From Puccinia triticina (Eukaryota > Basidiomycota > Pucciniomycetes > Pucciniales > Pucciniaceae): DNA of 64,000 bases. A program made the position numbers and the translations under genes. Positions within the stretch are counted from its first letter, which is position 1. Every line of letters begins with the position of its first letter. Location: NCBI RefSeq assembly GCF_026914185.1, contig NC_070562.1, positions 2,666,001 through 2,730,000 of the forward strand, in the 5' to 3' direction. Under the pieces are notes generated by a model, which ran no database searches, had not been told where the DNA came from, and saw nothing but the letters and a program-made list of their open reading frames with translations. Shown piece by piece: positions 11,578-22,537 of the stretch.

Positions 11578-12270
11578 ATGAAACCATCACCACCAAAATC
11601 TGAACCCAATCTACCCGAACCCAAGTCTTTGACAAACTCGTCCGTCAGTCGACCAATTCCGACTATGTCTTCTAAACCCGACCAAGAAACCTGGACTCAT
11701 CCAGCTCTCAAAACCACCACAATCGAGCGGCTCAAGCCCCCCGGACCAGGCTCCAACTACAACGAGTGGACCTGGTTTATGCGGGCCCATCTCAACACCA
11801 CTGATGTCATGTACGTTATCAACGATGATATTGCGAAGGCTAGAGCAAATCCAAACTGGGCTCGCGACAACAAAGCCGCTTTCGGAGCTATCTCCAGCAC
11901 GATCCACGCAGTGCATGTCCGAAAGGTTCGCCACATCACCACGGATGCTCGTGCTCTCTGGACAGCCCTCAAGGAGGCCCATCAGGACTCATCTGCTGGG
12001 GGCGTTACCTATTTTCTTCGCAAACTCACAACCGCCCGAATGACGGGCGATGACCTGACCGCTCACCTGGACAAGATGGCCAAAACGTTCGAGAGCCTCT
12101 CAGCTCTCATCACCGCTGATGCCCCGCTCACACTGGACGACATCTACTCGTCGTCGATTCTCACCTCTCTGCCATCCAACTGGCTGTCTTGCGTCTCCGC
12201 GATGATGAACGACCCCAGAGTTCCCCCCCGTCAAAATCCTGGATGCCCTGAAAGCGGAAGAACTTCGTAG
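11578..12270 (+). CDS. gag: RE2 Gag, N-terminal part
   Basis: Opens at ATG 11578 and reads 230 codons of copia-type Gag (a W-x(4)-L capsid-like core around 11760-12200). It then runs out of phase at a run of seven C at 12233-12239. Dropping one C would join it to the next frame, so this is a slippage mutation or, less likely, a recoding site. The zinc knuckle lies beyond the break. Gag forms the cytoplasmic particle in which cDNA is made. Confidence 0.8.
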   Translation: MKPSPPKSEPNLPEPKSLTNSSVSRPIPTMSSKPDQETWTHPALKTTTIERLKPPGPGSNYNEWTWFMRAHLNTTDVMYVINDDIAKARANPNWARDNKAAFGAISSTIHAVHVRKVRHITTDARALWTALKEAHQDSSAGGVTYFLRKLTTARMTGDDLTAHLDKMAKTFESLSALITADAPLTLDDIYSSSILTSLPSNWLSCVSAMMNDPRVPPRQNPGCPESGRTS

Positions 12271-15200
12271 AAAGACCAGGAACGAAGATAAAGCTCTCGT
12301 GGAGTCCGTCGCGAAGGCCTCACTCTCTCGCCAGGCCCCGCCCCGATCCTCTAGACCACCAGCCAATCACTCTCTTTTCTGCTCTTTCTGTAAGAGATCC
12401 GGCCACAATCTCGAAATCTGCGAGAACGCCGCAAGGGTACTTGCGGAACATGACCGTCGAAACTCCTCTTCCCGCCGCTCTGAAGCCGGGGGTCGCACAG
12501 GCAAATCGTCAGGAAATCATTTCCGTCAAAAACCTCCTGCAAAAGCAGGCCAAACAACCGTTGTGGACCTCGGTGGTGACGGAGATGAAGATGACTCCGA
12601 TTACTCAGGCTCTGACGTCGACAGCTCAGCCCATCCCTCAGCTAAAGCAGGTAACGCTGTAGCTCTTGTTGACCACGCTGCGAATTCTGCCGCAGTCTCT
12701 CGCAAGGATGCAAATCTTGACTCCAGGTGCTCAAATTGTATGACCCCTTACCAAAGCGATATCAGAGACACCAAACCCGACTCCACCTCAATTCGCCTGG
12801 CCGACAACTCAACCGTCAAGGCATCCCACCGTGGCACCACGGATCTTCCCCTTGACACCTCTGTCTCCGTACCAACTCTAGTGGTCCCCAATCTACACAA
12901 ACCGTTACTCTCAATCGCGGCGATGTGCGACGCTGGACTCACCTGCGTGTTCAATAAAAAGCAATGCGACATCTATTGAACCAACTCCGTGCAAGTAGAT
13001 GGCGATACCGTTGGACAAGGCTATAGAAAAGGTAGCCTCTACTACCTGCCGTCCAACGAGGTAAAGTCACTCTCTACCTCTTCCCACAAACTGTCATCCA
13101 TTGACAGTTCCCTGCTTGGCTTCCACCATTGTCTCTTGCACATAGGCCTCAAGCCTTTAAAACGCCTTCTGAAACTACTGGGTATCAAACCGTCCATCAT
13201 GAACGAAGTGGATGTCCAACGATGCACGGTATGTGTGCAGTCAAAAATGCACCAAAAACCTTTCAAATCTCGATCACCTTATTGTTCCGACAAGCCCGGC
13301 AAACTCATCCATTTGGACGTTGGGTCGTTTGAAGTGCAATCCAGAGAAGGGTACAAGTATTTTGTTACCTTCATCGACGACTTCTCCAAATGTGTTTCTT
13401 TCTTTCCCATGAAATCCAAGTCAAATGTTTTTTCCTGTTTCAAACTCTTTCGTGCCCACTTTGAGAGGGAAAACTCCATCAAGATTCTGGCTCTGCGATC
13501 CGACAACAGTGGAGAGTACATGTCAACCGAATTTTCTTCCTACCTTGCTCACTCCGGCATCACCCACGAACCCGGTCCTCCCCACTCTCCAGAGCTGAAT
13601 GGGGTGGCGGAGAGAACAAATCGGACTCTGGGAAATCTGATCCGATGTTCGCTTGCATCCTCCGGTCTCCCAAAAAGCTTCTGGGCCGATGCATTGAGAC
13701 ACATCTCTTTCACCATCAACTCCGTCCCGTGTCACACTCCAGCTGGATTCAGGGCACCTAATGAAATTCTAGGATTACCACTGATAAACCCCTCGTCCTT
13801 GCACCCCTTCGGCTGCCTAGTCTGGTACAAAGTACCAGAGGCAAACAGAGCAAAACTCAACAATAAAGGTCGCTCCGCCCTACTCCTTTCCTACCTTGGT
13901 GATGGTAACGGCTATAGGATATGGGACCTGGAAAAACGGTCCGTAATAAAATCTTGTGATGTTCTTTTCGACAACGTTTCCTTTCCATACGGCTCCCCGC
14001 TAAAACACGAACCATCTCCAGTTCTTGTTGAGCTCCCCTGGCCTAATCAATCAGCTTCATCCAACCCGCCAGTGAAGCAGACCACACAGTCGTCACAGGC
14101 TCCAACACCTTCCTTCTTCAACCCTCCACCTCTGGACATTCCTCTCAAACCTAAGTTTGATCGTCGGCTTACAGCCTCTATCCACGCACCAAAGAGTCGG
14201 TCACCGTCCCCCCCTCCATTATCCGCTCCTCCTCCCTCTCCAGTATCCCCCAAATCAACCTCTCCCTCCCGTCCTTTTCCTCCCTCCTCCTCTCCCCTGC
14301 CTCCTCCTCCAAAATCAACCTCTCCCTCCCCTCCTTCTCCTCCCTTGTCCTCTCTCCTTCCTCCTCCTCCACTCTCCCTTCCCCCCTCTCCTCCTACTTC
14401 GTCTCTAACGCCGCCTCAATCGGTCCCCAATGCTGTCTCGTCCGAAGTTCCCGCCCCGACGCCCTCCCCATTGCCGCCGCCGACCCGACGCTCCGGCAGG
14501 CAACGCCGCGCCCCCGATTGCTACGGAAACTGGGCCAAATCAGCAGCCATCCCAGACAACGATATAGACACACCCAGAACTTGGAAGCAACTGCTTTGCT
14601 CGCCTCACAAGAACCGCTGGCTCAAATCTGCCAACGATGAATTTCTGTCCCTCCTCGGTATGGACACCTGGCGTCTTGTTCCTCGACCTACAAAACGCAA
14701 AATCATCAAATCAAAGTGGGTTTTCAAAATCAAACGGTGTCCGGACAAATCTATTCAGAAACTCAAGGCAAGGCTCGTTGCCATGGGATACTCACAAGTT
14801 CAAGGGGTAGACTACGAGGAGGTATTCGCGCCTACTCTGCGGTTGGAAACCTTGCGACTTATCTTGAGTTTACTGGCCATCAAGAAGTGGAAAGGGAGAC
14901 AAGTTGACTTCAAGACGGCTTTTCTGAACGGTCGTCTACAGGAGCCCATCTACATGGAGCAACCCCCAGGTTTTGAGGACTCTCAGCATCCGGACTGGGT
15001 CTGCGAAGTCCATCGGTCCATCTACGGTCCCAAGCAATCTCCTCGAGAGTGGAATCGCGAGCTACACGATGGACTTGTTCAAGCTGGCCTCCAACAGTCA
15101 AAGTACGATCCCACCCTATACTTCACAATCGAGAACGGCGCGCTAGCTGGCGCAGTAACTGTTCATGTGGATGACCTGGCGATAGTAGGAGAACCATCAT

Positions 15201-16105
15201 TTGTCGATCCTCTGATTGATTCGCTTGGCAAGCGTTTCAAAATTGGGGCAAATGAAGAACTTCATCACTTTTTGTCCATGAAGATTGACCGCGACGCCAA
15301 AAATTGCCTGCTATACATCTCCCAGTCCCACTACATCTCCGACTTGCAGAAGCGTTTCCTTTCAGGTCCCTCTGTTTTGGTGCGCACTCCGACTGACTCG
15401 CTCTTCAAGGATTTAGTTCCTCGGAAAGAAGGGGAGCTGGCATCCTCAGGACCCTACCCACAGCTAATTGGCGCCCTCCTCTGGGCATCTCAGTGTACCC
15501 GTCCAGACGTGGCCTTTGCCGTGAATCGTCTATCTCAATTTCTGCGGGACCCATCTGACTCTCATTGGCGTGCGGCTCTGCGGGTTCTTCACTATCTAGT
15601 ATCGACCAAGCACCTTCGACTGCGCTTGGGAGGTTCCCTGACCTGCGCGGGTTTCTCGGATTCGGACTGGGCGGAAGACAGACATGACAGACGTTCAACG
15701 TCTGCCTACACCTATCGTCTGGGGGACGGAGCGATCTCTTGGAAATCTCGAAAACAGGCTACAGTTTCCCTCTCAAGCACTGAGGCAGAATACAAAGCCC
15801 TATTGGACTCGTGCAAGGAGGGCCTGTGGCTCCGTTACGTGCTGACCGAACTCAAACTTCGACCTCAAACGGCCATTCCGCTGCATGTGGACAATGCGGG
15901 AGCCGAGATTCTTGCCAAAAACCCGGAACACCATTCGCGCACCAAACACATCGACGCGCGTTACCACTTCTCACGTGAATGCGTTCAACAAGGAAAAATT
16001 TCGGTTATGCATGTCTCCACAAAGGACATGCTTGCCGACATGCTCACCAAGCCCCTCGGCAGAGTTCTCCTGGAAAATCATCGAGCGCGGTTTGGGGTAG
16101 TCTGA
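12240..16105 (+). pseudogene. pol: RE2 Gag end and Pol: zinc knuckle, protease, integrase, RT, RNase H
   Basis: Phase 2 continues from the C-run. It holds a zinc knuckle CSFCKRSGHNLEIC (about 12385-12426) and a protease site reading LDSRCSN near 12716, where the family norm is DSG. TGA at 12977-12979 interrupts it, and 12980-16105 is then fully open. Integrase has a weak HH part, CTVC near 13228, then HLDVG, RSDNSGEY and an NGVAERTNRT block (DD35E). A very proline- and serine-rich hinge (about 14190-14480) separates it from reverse transcriptase, whose catalytic HVDD is near 15166. RNase H follows with SDSDWAED, SSTEAEY and LHVDNAG. Stop at 16103-16105. Confidence 0.85.
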
Positions 16106-16175
16106 ATATCTCTCCTCCTTTTCTTTTCTTTCCCTTTCTTTTCTTTTCTTCTTTTCTCCTTTCAGTCCTGGTTTT

Positions 16176-16188
16176 CAGCAAGGGGGGG
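16176..16188 (+). promoter_or_regulatory. RE2 polypurine tract
   Basis: A purine run ending in AAGGGGGGG abuts the 3' LTR at 16189. This is the expected plus-strand primer site. Confidence 0.8.
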
Positions 16189-16495
16189 TGTTGAGGTTTC
16201 CTGTTTCTGTTGTTTTCTTTTTTTTGTTCTCTGCTTCAAACCTGTCCTTCACATTTCACATCCTGTGACATTTGTATGGTAGTCATCTGGAGCAGCAGAC
16301 GTGGAAGGCTATTCCTCATCCTTCCACCATCTCTCACTTCGTGCTGCTGCTCCAGGTTAGTGCTGTGTTTCTCTCTCTGCTCTCTCTCTGTCTTTTTGTT
16401 TGTTCTTTCTTTCTTTCTTTCTTCTGATCTGATTCAATATAATCCTTCCACCATCTCTCACTTCGTGCTGCTGCTCCAGATTCATCATCTCAACA
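16189..16495 (+). repeat. RE2 3' LTR (307 bp)
   Basis: Identical by eye to the 5' LTR except for one fewer TTTC unit. Followed by target duplicate TCACA at 16496-16500. Confidence 0.93.
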
Positions 16496-16509
16496 TCACA
16501 AACCAAGAC

Positions 16510-17004
16510 AAGAAACTACTACACGACGGGGGTACACCCAAGGAGTCCATCCACGGGGAAATCACACGGATTCCACGAGGACTCCACGTGGTGGCCACGC
16601 GCGAGGTTGGACCAGCGGCTGCTGGTCCACACGTTCATGTGACCTCCACCAAGTGGATCACGGGGGCACCTCGTGATGGCCCCAAGGATCCCACGGATAC
16701 TTACAGATGTGTACCCGTGGAATCCACGTGGCCACGTAGGCGGGCCTTAAAAATTTGGCGGGAGCAGCTTGTTAAAAATTGTCACCGGTGGGACTCAAAC
16801 TCAGAATCAAGGCAGGGAACATGGATGCGAGGGAGTGCCACACAACACGGGCATTTTGCATTCTTCAACTTCACTTCTTTAGACGCTATCAACCCCCCAA
16901 ACGATGGTTTGTGATTGGGTTTGCAATAGGTTTTTTTGTGAAGTTTTTTTTTTTTCAATTTTTTTTCCTCTCTTCAAAATCAAGTTTTGTTGGACTTTCA
17001 AAAC
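16510..17004. mobile_element. Foldback element, left arm (outer part)
   Basis: This segment is the inverted counterpart of about 22995-23490. Matching blocks include the ACTCCACGTGG region near 16580, a tRNA-like B box near 16792-16805, the TATCAACCCCCCAAA region near 16888 and the poly-T/poly-A tract near 16950. The arm is cut at 17004 by insertion of RE3 with a 5-bp duplication AAAAC and resumes at 22538. Its outer end near 16510-16530 is approximate because RE2 sits directly beside it. No transposase frame is visible. Confidence 0.75.
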
Positions 17005-17148
17005 TGTTGTAACCCAGAGGGGGTTACAGACTGAGTTCTTGCCTAGACCACCTTCTTGCTTATGTAATTACATGTATATATAGTTCTCCCTCTCTATACA
17101 TGTAATTCATCATCATTTTCCTCTCGCGAACCACTCAGGGTTCCATTA
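17005..17148 (+). repeat. RE3 5' LTR (144 bp)
   Basis: Starts TGTTGTAACCC and ends GGTTCCATTA. It includes a stem-loop (GTAACCC, AGAG, GGGTTAC-type) at the left end and a TATATATA box near 17078. Compact for a copia LTR. Confidence 0.9.
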
Positions 17149-17160
17149 GGTTATGAGCCC
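17149..17160 (+). promoter_or_regulatory. RE3 primer-binding site, initiator tRNA-Met half
   Basis: GGTTATGAGCCC follows the LTR without a gap. It complements the initiator tRNA-Met anticodon arm (GGGCTCATAACC), ending at tRNA position 40. Confidence 0.8.
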
Positions 17161-17860
17161 TCAATATCTCCGCTGAAAAAGCAAGCTCAACAATCATCGA
17201 ACTATATCCTTTTCCTTTTTTCTGCTACCGTCTATCCGATCTCCAAACTCCGTGCTTTCACTCCTACATATCTACTGTCTCGGCGTTCCTAAGCTTTTCT
17301 CTGTCTCTACTCTCAACACACCGATCGACCAAACAACCTAAAAGTCCTCTGTTTTCATCTCACCAATTAAGCTATACGAGGACTAGCTATCCGAGTGTAT
17401 AACCTGACTCAGGACGCTGAGCTCAGGGGCTGAAAGGTGTTTTCATATTCATTGACTCGTGGCCGACTTAGCCAATAAACACTTTGCTCGGACTTCCAAT
17501 ATTCTTCCTTTTCTCTTCTACTTCTTCTCCAAATCGTGCCTTAACCGTTCCCTCTATCGTCATCCAAACGTTGTCTGAATATCCATCTCAAATTCCAGAA
17601 TATCCGTTTTTCTTCCCATTCCTTTTTTTTCTCTCGTATTATCTTTGCTCGTCTACCACACAAACCTTTTCTTAAAAAATCAACTATCTCCGCGAATCCC
17701 TAAACCTTCTTTCTTACTATCCATTCTTAACAACAAAACCGAATCCCTTTCCCATCACTTTTTTTCTTTTCCCTCTTCTTCTTCCTTTTTAAACCTTCCG
17801 TCCTTCTCCCGACCCCTCGCTCCCCGAATTTTTTTTTCTTCCCCCTCTCATTTTTTCAAA
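17161..17860 (+). other. RE3 5' leader, pyrimidine-rich
   Basis: About 700 bp between the primer site and the first Gag ATG. Strongly T/C-rich with no gene. A long leader is normal for copia genomic RNA. Confidence 0.7.
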
Positions 17861-19429
17861 ATGGACCCGAACCTCGCAAATGTAGAAGTTGGTGATGAGG
17901 AGCAACTGCCTGCCCGCTGACTACCAGTTGCTGTCAACCTTGCAGATGATCGCAATGCTGCAGGCATCATATCTACCATCACCAACCAAATAAGAGACGA
18001 GGACCGTCTTCTTCCCGACGGATCGAACTTTGCTGTTTGGGGGGATTTTGTGGAGGAAAAACTCCGTGATGCGATCAACGACCCTGATTATCTCATGTAT
18101 GAATCGACAAGCGCTTTACATGAGAGAATTGCCCGATCCATTCTCCTTTCCTCTGTCAACTGTTCCCTCAGACGCACCCTCCAACGTTTCCCTTTTGCGT
18201 CAGGGATGTTTACCGAGCTGCGAGCACGTTTCAACGTTGTCAGCCGTGCGGCGCAACTCAATGCCTTTCGACGCCTCCTACGTTTCAACATCAGCGATCA
18301 TCCAACCACAGCAACCATAGCCTCAGCCATCGACGATCAGCTCGATGAACTCCGACGCCTCAATCTAACTCTCACCAGAAATGAGTTAGCCGGCCTCATT
18401 CTTCAGAACAGTCTTGGTACCGAGCCGGATTTGATGGAGGAAGTCGACAGACGAGTGGAACTGGCCCTGTCTCGCTCCCGGACTGGGACGGTTGAAGATT
18501 TCGAATCGATCATTCGCACCATCGGCATCGTGCGGAACAATTTGCGACACCAGGGAGAAGTCCGCGGTCGAGAACAACGAATGGCAACACCGGCACCTTT
18601 GGCGATGCGGACCGATGCGCACACTGTCCCTCATTTCCAACAGCCTCAAGACCATGGCGCCCCTCCGGCCGAAGATCTCAACAGCGTTGAAGCAGCGGCG
18701 ACGCGGGCTGGTGTGTGTTTTCATTGCAGGTCCCCCGATCACGTGGTTCGGAACTGTCCGATGCAACAACAGTTCAGAAACCCCGGCAGGCCACCTTTTC
18801 CACCTCGCCCCTACAACCGCTATCCCGCCACTCAAAACTTTCCCCAGCAAGGCGGTTTTCAGCCTTTCTACCCGATCATCGCGCCCATGGGATCGACAGG
18901 CACCTATCCACAAGTCCAAACCCCTTCCAGACCTCAGCAACAAGCGACGCCGCAAGGGGGCATCGCAAGGCAGGGCGACTCATACCGCCCACAGTACCGC
19001 CTACAACGAGTCGACCAAGAACGACATCGACAAGAATCAATCGGCCGGACCCCTCAAGCAAGCGCGAGAATGGCGGAGGCCGATGTCCAGGGGACAAGTG
19101 AAGGGGGAGGACCCAGGATTGTGGAGCTGGGTGATTTGACGGACGATCTGGCAAACCTTCACTTTGGACAAATTGATGTGGAAATGGCCGAAGGAGCTCC
19201 GATAGTGGATTCTGGTGCGTCCCACCATCTGTGTGGTGACATTCGTTTTTTCTTTAATTTCCGCTCATTTCCGTTTCCCGTTCCCCTTAAAGTAGCTACG
19301 GAAGGGAGTCCTGCCTTTATAACCGGCCAAGGGGACCTTCAGTTCAGTGGTTTGGACAACCAACGTGTCACTATCCACGGCGTGCTTTACTGTAAGCTTG
19401 CGAGGACCACGCTTATATCTTTAGCCTAA
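17861..19429 (+). pseudogene. gag: RE3 Gag and protease
   Basis: ATG 17861 opens a frame interrupted at codon 20 by TGA (17918-17920) and then open to 19429. The zinc knuckle CFHCRSPDHVVRNC lies near 18714-18755. A Gln/Pro-rich linker follows. The protease motif IVDSGASHHLCGD is near 19202-19240 and has an intact active site. The frame ends at a TAA in what should be continuous Pol, so the protein would lack integrase and RT unless a +1 shift near 19428 occurs. Downstream initiation near 18050 could bypass the early TGA but would lose the N terminus. Confidence 0.8.
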
Positions 19430-22376
19430 CTCATATTTCACGTATGACATAGAACGTGACTGCTATGACATCTACAGCAAAACGGGTTCAAAACTTTTCT
19501 CGTGTCCGTTCATTGCGCGACAAAACAAATGGATTTTCCCGCTACCGTTGCTCAATAATTCTGTGCAAGGAACTGTTCCTGCTTCCCCCCCCTGTCAAAA
19601 CACAACTTCTGTTCCCTCCTTTTGTCCTATTAACACCCATGAGCGATTGCAACTAAAACCTCAATTTCTTATACCGGTTGATGTGCCTGTGACTGAGAGT
19701 TTGAATGGAAGAGAGCTGACCGCGGCCGAGAAGACGCTAATGTACTGGCATCGCCTCTTCGGGCATGCTAGTTTGAGAAAAATCCGCAGGGTTTGCAAGT
19801 TTGGACAGGTGTTAGGCCTACCGCGTGTGCTGCCTAAGGGAGAGATCAAATGCGCGACCTGCGCCATCAGTAAAAGTGTGCTGAAGAATAGGCTGATGAC
19901 TACTGACAGAGATCTCAAAAGGCTTTCTATTATATCGTGCGATATCATAGGTCCTTTCCAGGTCGCGACCTTCAACGGGGGCCAATTTGTCTTAACGATC
20001 AGAGACCTTGGAACAGGATATTCGGAGGCAAAAGTCATGAAGACAAAGGACCAATCCTGCAACCTGTTGATAGCGACTATCAAACGGTGGGAGCTGTGCA
20101 CCGGGGACAAGGTCAAGACCATCCGCAGCGACAATGGTGGCGAGTTTAACAGTACAGTTTTCCTGCAATTTCTTTCTGATAAGGGTATCACAGCTGAACG
20201 TGCATTGCCCTACCACCATTATCAAAATGGGGCTATTGAGCAATACAACAGAACACTTAGCGAGATGGGTCGAACCCTACTGATTGACAGCAATCTGGAC
20301 AAGTCGTTCTGGGGCTTCGGCTACATCTGGGCCAGCGATACTCTGAACCGACTGCCTAACAAATCAAGCGGTGAAATGACGCCCTGGGAAGCCTTTTACA
20401 ATAAAAAACCCTTATTTGATACAGCCCGGATTTTCGGCGAGACAGGTTTCATACACATTCCCGTGGAGAAGCGCAAGAAACTGGATAATCGGGCGCTAGA
20501 GGGCCGAGTCGTTGCGAACTGTGATGACAGCAAAGGATGGATTTTCTGGATCCCAGAATCCAATCAACTTGTGGCATCGGCCGTGGTCCAATGGAAAGAG
20601 AAGCGCCCCCCAATGCAGGTGTTGAGTTCCCCAGTTTTGCCTTCCCCATCGCCGGTCATTCCTGCCCTGTCTGAGATCCCATCAAAGGAGCGAGTGACTG
20701 ATATGCCAGATCAGGAAGCACCGCGGAACAAACACAAGCTAGACTTCGTTATGAATAAACTGACGCTAGGCGATTTCAGCACTGATGTTTTAGTTCAACA
20801 GCAGGAACTCATCGTAGATAAGTTGCTGCAGGACTGCTCATTCTTTGCTTCATCAGTGCCGCGGACGTACAAACAGGCTTTGAAGTCAGCACAGTGGGAC
20901 AAGTGGAAATTCGCCATCGAGGAGGAGTTGAGTAATCTCCTCAGGATGAAAGTGTGGTCGGCGCTGCCATGTCCAAAAGGTCGAACGCCATTGGACGGGC
21001 GTTGGGTTTTTGCCGAAAAGTCGAATGACCAGTCGGAGGTGGTCAGGTGGAAGGCCAGGTACGTCGCTAAAGGTTTCACTCAGATAGAAGGATATGACTT
21101 CAACAAAACGTTCGCGCCGACTGCGACTTTTGTGTCCATGCGGCTGTTGTTCACGCTGGCTGCAAAGTTCAATTGGCCAGTTCGGTCCTTTGATTTCGTT
21201 GCGGCGTATCTAAACTCACCTATCGATGAAGAAGTCTGGGTCAAAGCCCCAGAAGGAATGAACCTCCCACCGGGGTATGCGATGAAGCTGCACAAGGCCC
21301 TATATGGCACGAAGCAAGCCGCGCGCTGCTGGTGGATACATTTGAAAGGGATCCTGACTGACTTTGGCTACAGCGCAAGTCAGTACGATAAGAGTCTTTA
21401 CACCCTCCAGCATCAGAACGAGGTCGGAATTGTCTGGATACACGTGGACGATGGGATAGTGACCGGATCTTCAGACGAGCTACTGCGGCGCCTGGAAAGA
21501 AACCTGAAAGGGGTGCTTCAGATCAAGTGGTCGGACGGGATCGAGTCTATCGTTGGACTCCAGGTTCAGCGATCAGCGACGGGTTTTCACCTGAGGCAAC
21601 CTAAGCTCCTGGATCAAGTACTTCGGGATCACTGGGACCAAGCGCTGACGACTAGGACTCCATTACCACCCTCTCTTGCGCTCATCACTGATCCTTCTGG
21701 TGTGGAATCAGATTCCACACTTTACTTATCAATCATGGGGTCTTTAAGCTATCTGGCAGTAGGAACTCGGCCCGACATAGCTTTTGCCGTGAATCTTCTT
21801 GCGCGTTTCTCCGCAAAGCCTGGCGTCAACCACTGGAAGGGTGTTAAACACCTCATCGGTTACCTGGCGGGTTCTCGGGAGCTACAACTGGATTTGGTAC
21901 CGGACGCCTCTACCAAGGCGCTGAAATGTTTCTGTGATGCGTCATGGGGAGGTGAGCATGAGAGATCAACTTATGGTGTGCTGATAAGTTTTTTTGGATG
22001 CCCAGTCCTTTGGGCTTCGCGCCGTTTTGCTACGGTGGCAGCGTCTACCTGCCAGGCAGAATATATGGCCTTGGGTATTGGCACTAGACATGTTCTCTGG
22101 GTCAAACATTTACTCACGGATATACTCAAAAAAGATTTCACAGGTCATTTGTTTTGCGACAATCAGGCGGCTATCCGTGTAGGAACAGATGACTCCGCTA
22201 ACAAAAGGGTGAGGCACGTGGACAGGGAATTTTTCTTGACTAACCAGGCTATACACAGGAAAGAAACAGAAATCGTATGGGTGCCTACCGCTGATCAACT
22301 AGCAGATGTTTTCACTAAAGCCCTTGGAAAGGAAGCTTTTGAGAAATTTAGGCGGAGAATTATGTCAGGTGCCTAG
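19428..22376 (+). CDS. pol: RE3 Pol: integrase, reverse transcriptase, RNase H
   Basis: Open in one phase from about 19428 to the TAG at 22374. Integrase has YWHRLFGH and CATC (HHCC, about 19746-19866), then SCDIIGPF, RSDNGGEFNS and an NGAIEQYNRT block (DD35E). Reverse transcriptase covers about 20880-21700 with a WIHVDDGIV catalytic box near 21436. RNase H includes CDASWGGE, STCQAEYMA and FCDNQAA, then HVDREFF near 22217. All catalytic acids I checked are present. The phase differs from Gag-protease by +1, which is not the usual place for a copia frameshift, so a mutation is more likely. Confidence 0.87.
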   Translation, partial: NSYFTYDIERDCYDIYSKTGSKLFSCPFIARQNKWIFPLPLLNNSVQGTVPASPPCQNTTSVPSFCPINTHERLQLKPQFLIPVDVPVTESLNGRELTAAEKTLMYWHRLFGHASLRKIRRVCKFGQVLGLPRVLPKGEIKCATCAISKSVLKNRLMTTDRDLKRLSIISCDIIGPFQVATFNGGQFVLTIRDLGTGYSEAKVMKTKDQSCNLLIATIKRWELCTGDKVKTIRSDNGGEFNSTVFLQFLSDKGITAERALPYHHYQNGAIEQYNRTLSEMGRTLLIDSNLDKSFWGFGYIWASDTLNRLPNKSSGEMTPWEAFYNKKPLFDTARIFGETGFIHIPVEKRKKLDNRALEGRVVANCDDSKGWIFWIPESNQLVASAVVQWKEKRPPMQVLSSPVLPSPSPVIPALSEIPSKERVTDMPDQEAPRNKHKLDFVMNKLTLGDFSTDVLVQQQELIVDKLLQDCSFFASSVPRTYKQALKSAQWDKWKFAIEEELSNLLRMKVWSALPCPKGRTPLDGRWVFAEKSNDQSEVVRWKARYVAKGFTQIEGYDFNKTFAPTATFVSMRLLFTLAAKFNWPVRSFDFVAAYLNSPIDEEVWVKAPEGMNLPPGYAMKLHKALYGTKQAARCWWIHLKGILTDFGYSASQYDKSLYTLQHQNEVGIVWIHVDDGIVTGSSDELLRRLERNLKGVLQIKWSDGIESIVGLQVQRSATGFHLRQPKLLDQVLRDHWDQALTTRTPLPPSLALITDPSGVESDSTLYLSIMGSLSYLAVGTRPDIAFAVNLLARFSAKPGVNHWKGVKHLIGYLAGSRELQLDLVPDASTKALKCFCDASWGGEHERSTYGVLISFFGCPVLWASRRFATVAASTCQAEYMALGIGTRHVLWVKHLLTDILKKDFTGHLFCDNQAAIRVGTDDSANKRVRHVDREFFLTNQAIHRKETEIVWVPTADQLADVFTKALGKEAFEKFRRRIMSGA

Positions 22377-22388
22377 GCGAGGGGGGAG
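22375..22388 (+). promoter_or_regulatory. RE3 polypurine tract
   Basis: GAGGGGGGAG ends exactly at the 3' LTR start. The same decamer abuts the 3' LTR of RE6 on the opposite strand. Confidence 0.8.
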
Positions 22389-22532
22389 TGTTGTAACCCA
22401 GAGGGGGTTACAGACTGAGTTCTCGCCTAGACCACCTTCTTGCTTATGTAATTACATGTATATATAGTTCTCCCTCTCTATACATGTAATTCATCATCAT
22501 TTTCCTCTCGCGAACCACTCAGGGTTCCATTA
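22389..22532 (+). repeat. RE3 3' LTR (144 bp)
   Basis: One substitution from the 5' LTR (TCG here, TTG there). Ends CCATTA before target duplicate AAAAC. Confidence 0.9.
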
Positions 22533-22537
22533 AAAAC

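Larger units (their letters stand above)
11182..16495 (+). mobile_element. RE2: Ty1/copia LTR retrotransposon
   Basis: Full-length element bounded by direct LTRs (11182-11492 and 16189-16495). A 5-bp target duplication TCACA lies at 11177-11181 and 16496-16500. Gag, protease, integrase, reverse transcriptase and RNase H occur in copia order on the + strand. The LTRs differ, by eye, only by one TTTC unit in a microsatellite, so insertion is recent. The coding region carries a one-base homopolymer frameshift (12233-12239), an in-frame TGA (12977) and a changed protease active site. The copy is therefore young but probably not autonomous. Confidence 0.93.
17005..22532 (+). mobile_element. RE3: Ty1/copia LTR retrotransposon inside the foldback element
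   Basis: Bounded by 144-bp LTRs (17005-17148 and 22389-22532) that differ at one site, TTG versus TCG. Target duplication AAAAC is at 17000-17004 and 22533-22537. Gag, protease, integrase, RT and RNase H are all present on the + strand. Lesions seen: TGA at Gag codon 20 (17918) and a shift of phase near 19428 between protease and the rest of Pol. The LTR begins TGTTG but ends in TTA rather than CA. Confidence 0.93.

Noticed and set aside
14157..14408. Leucine/proline-rich frames on both strands inside RE2
   Set aside because: Shadows of the proline-rich hinge of RE2 Pol in other phases.
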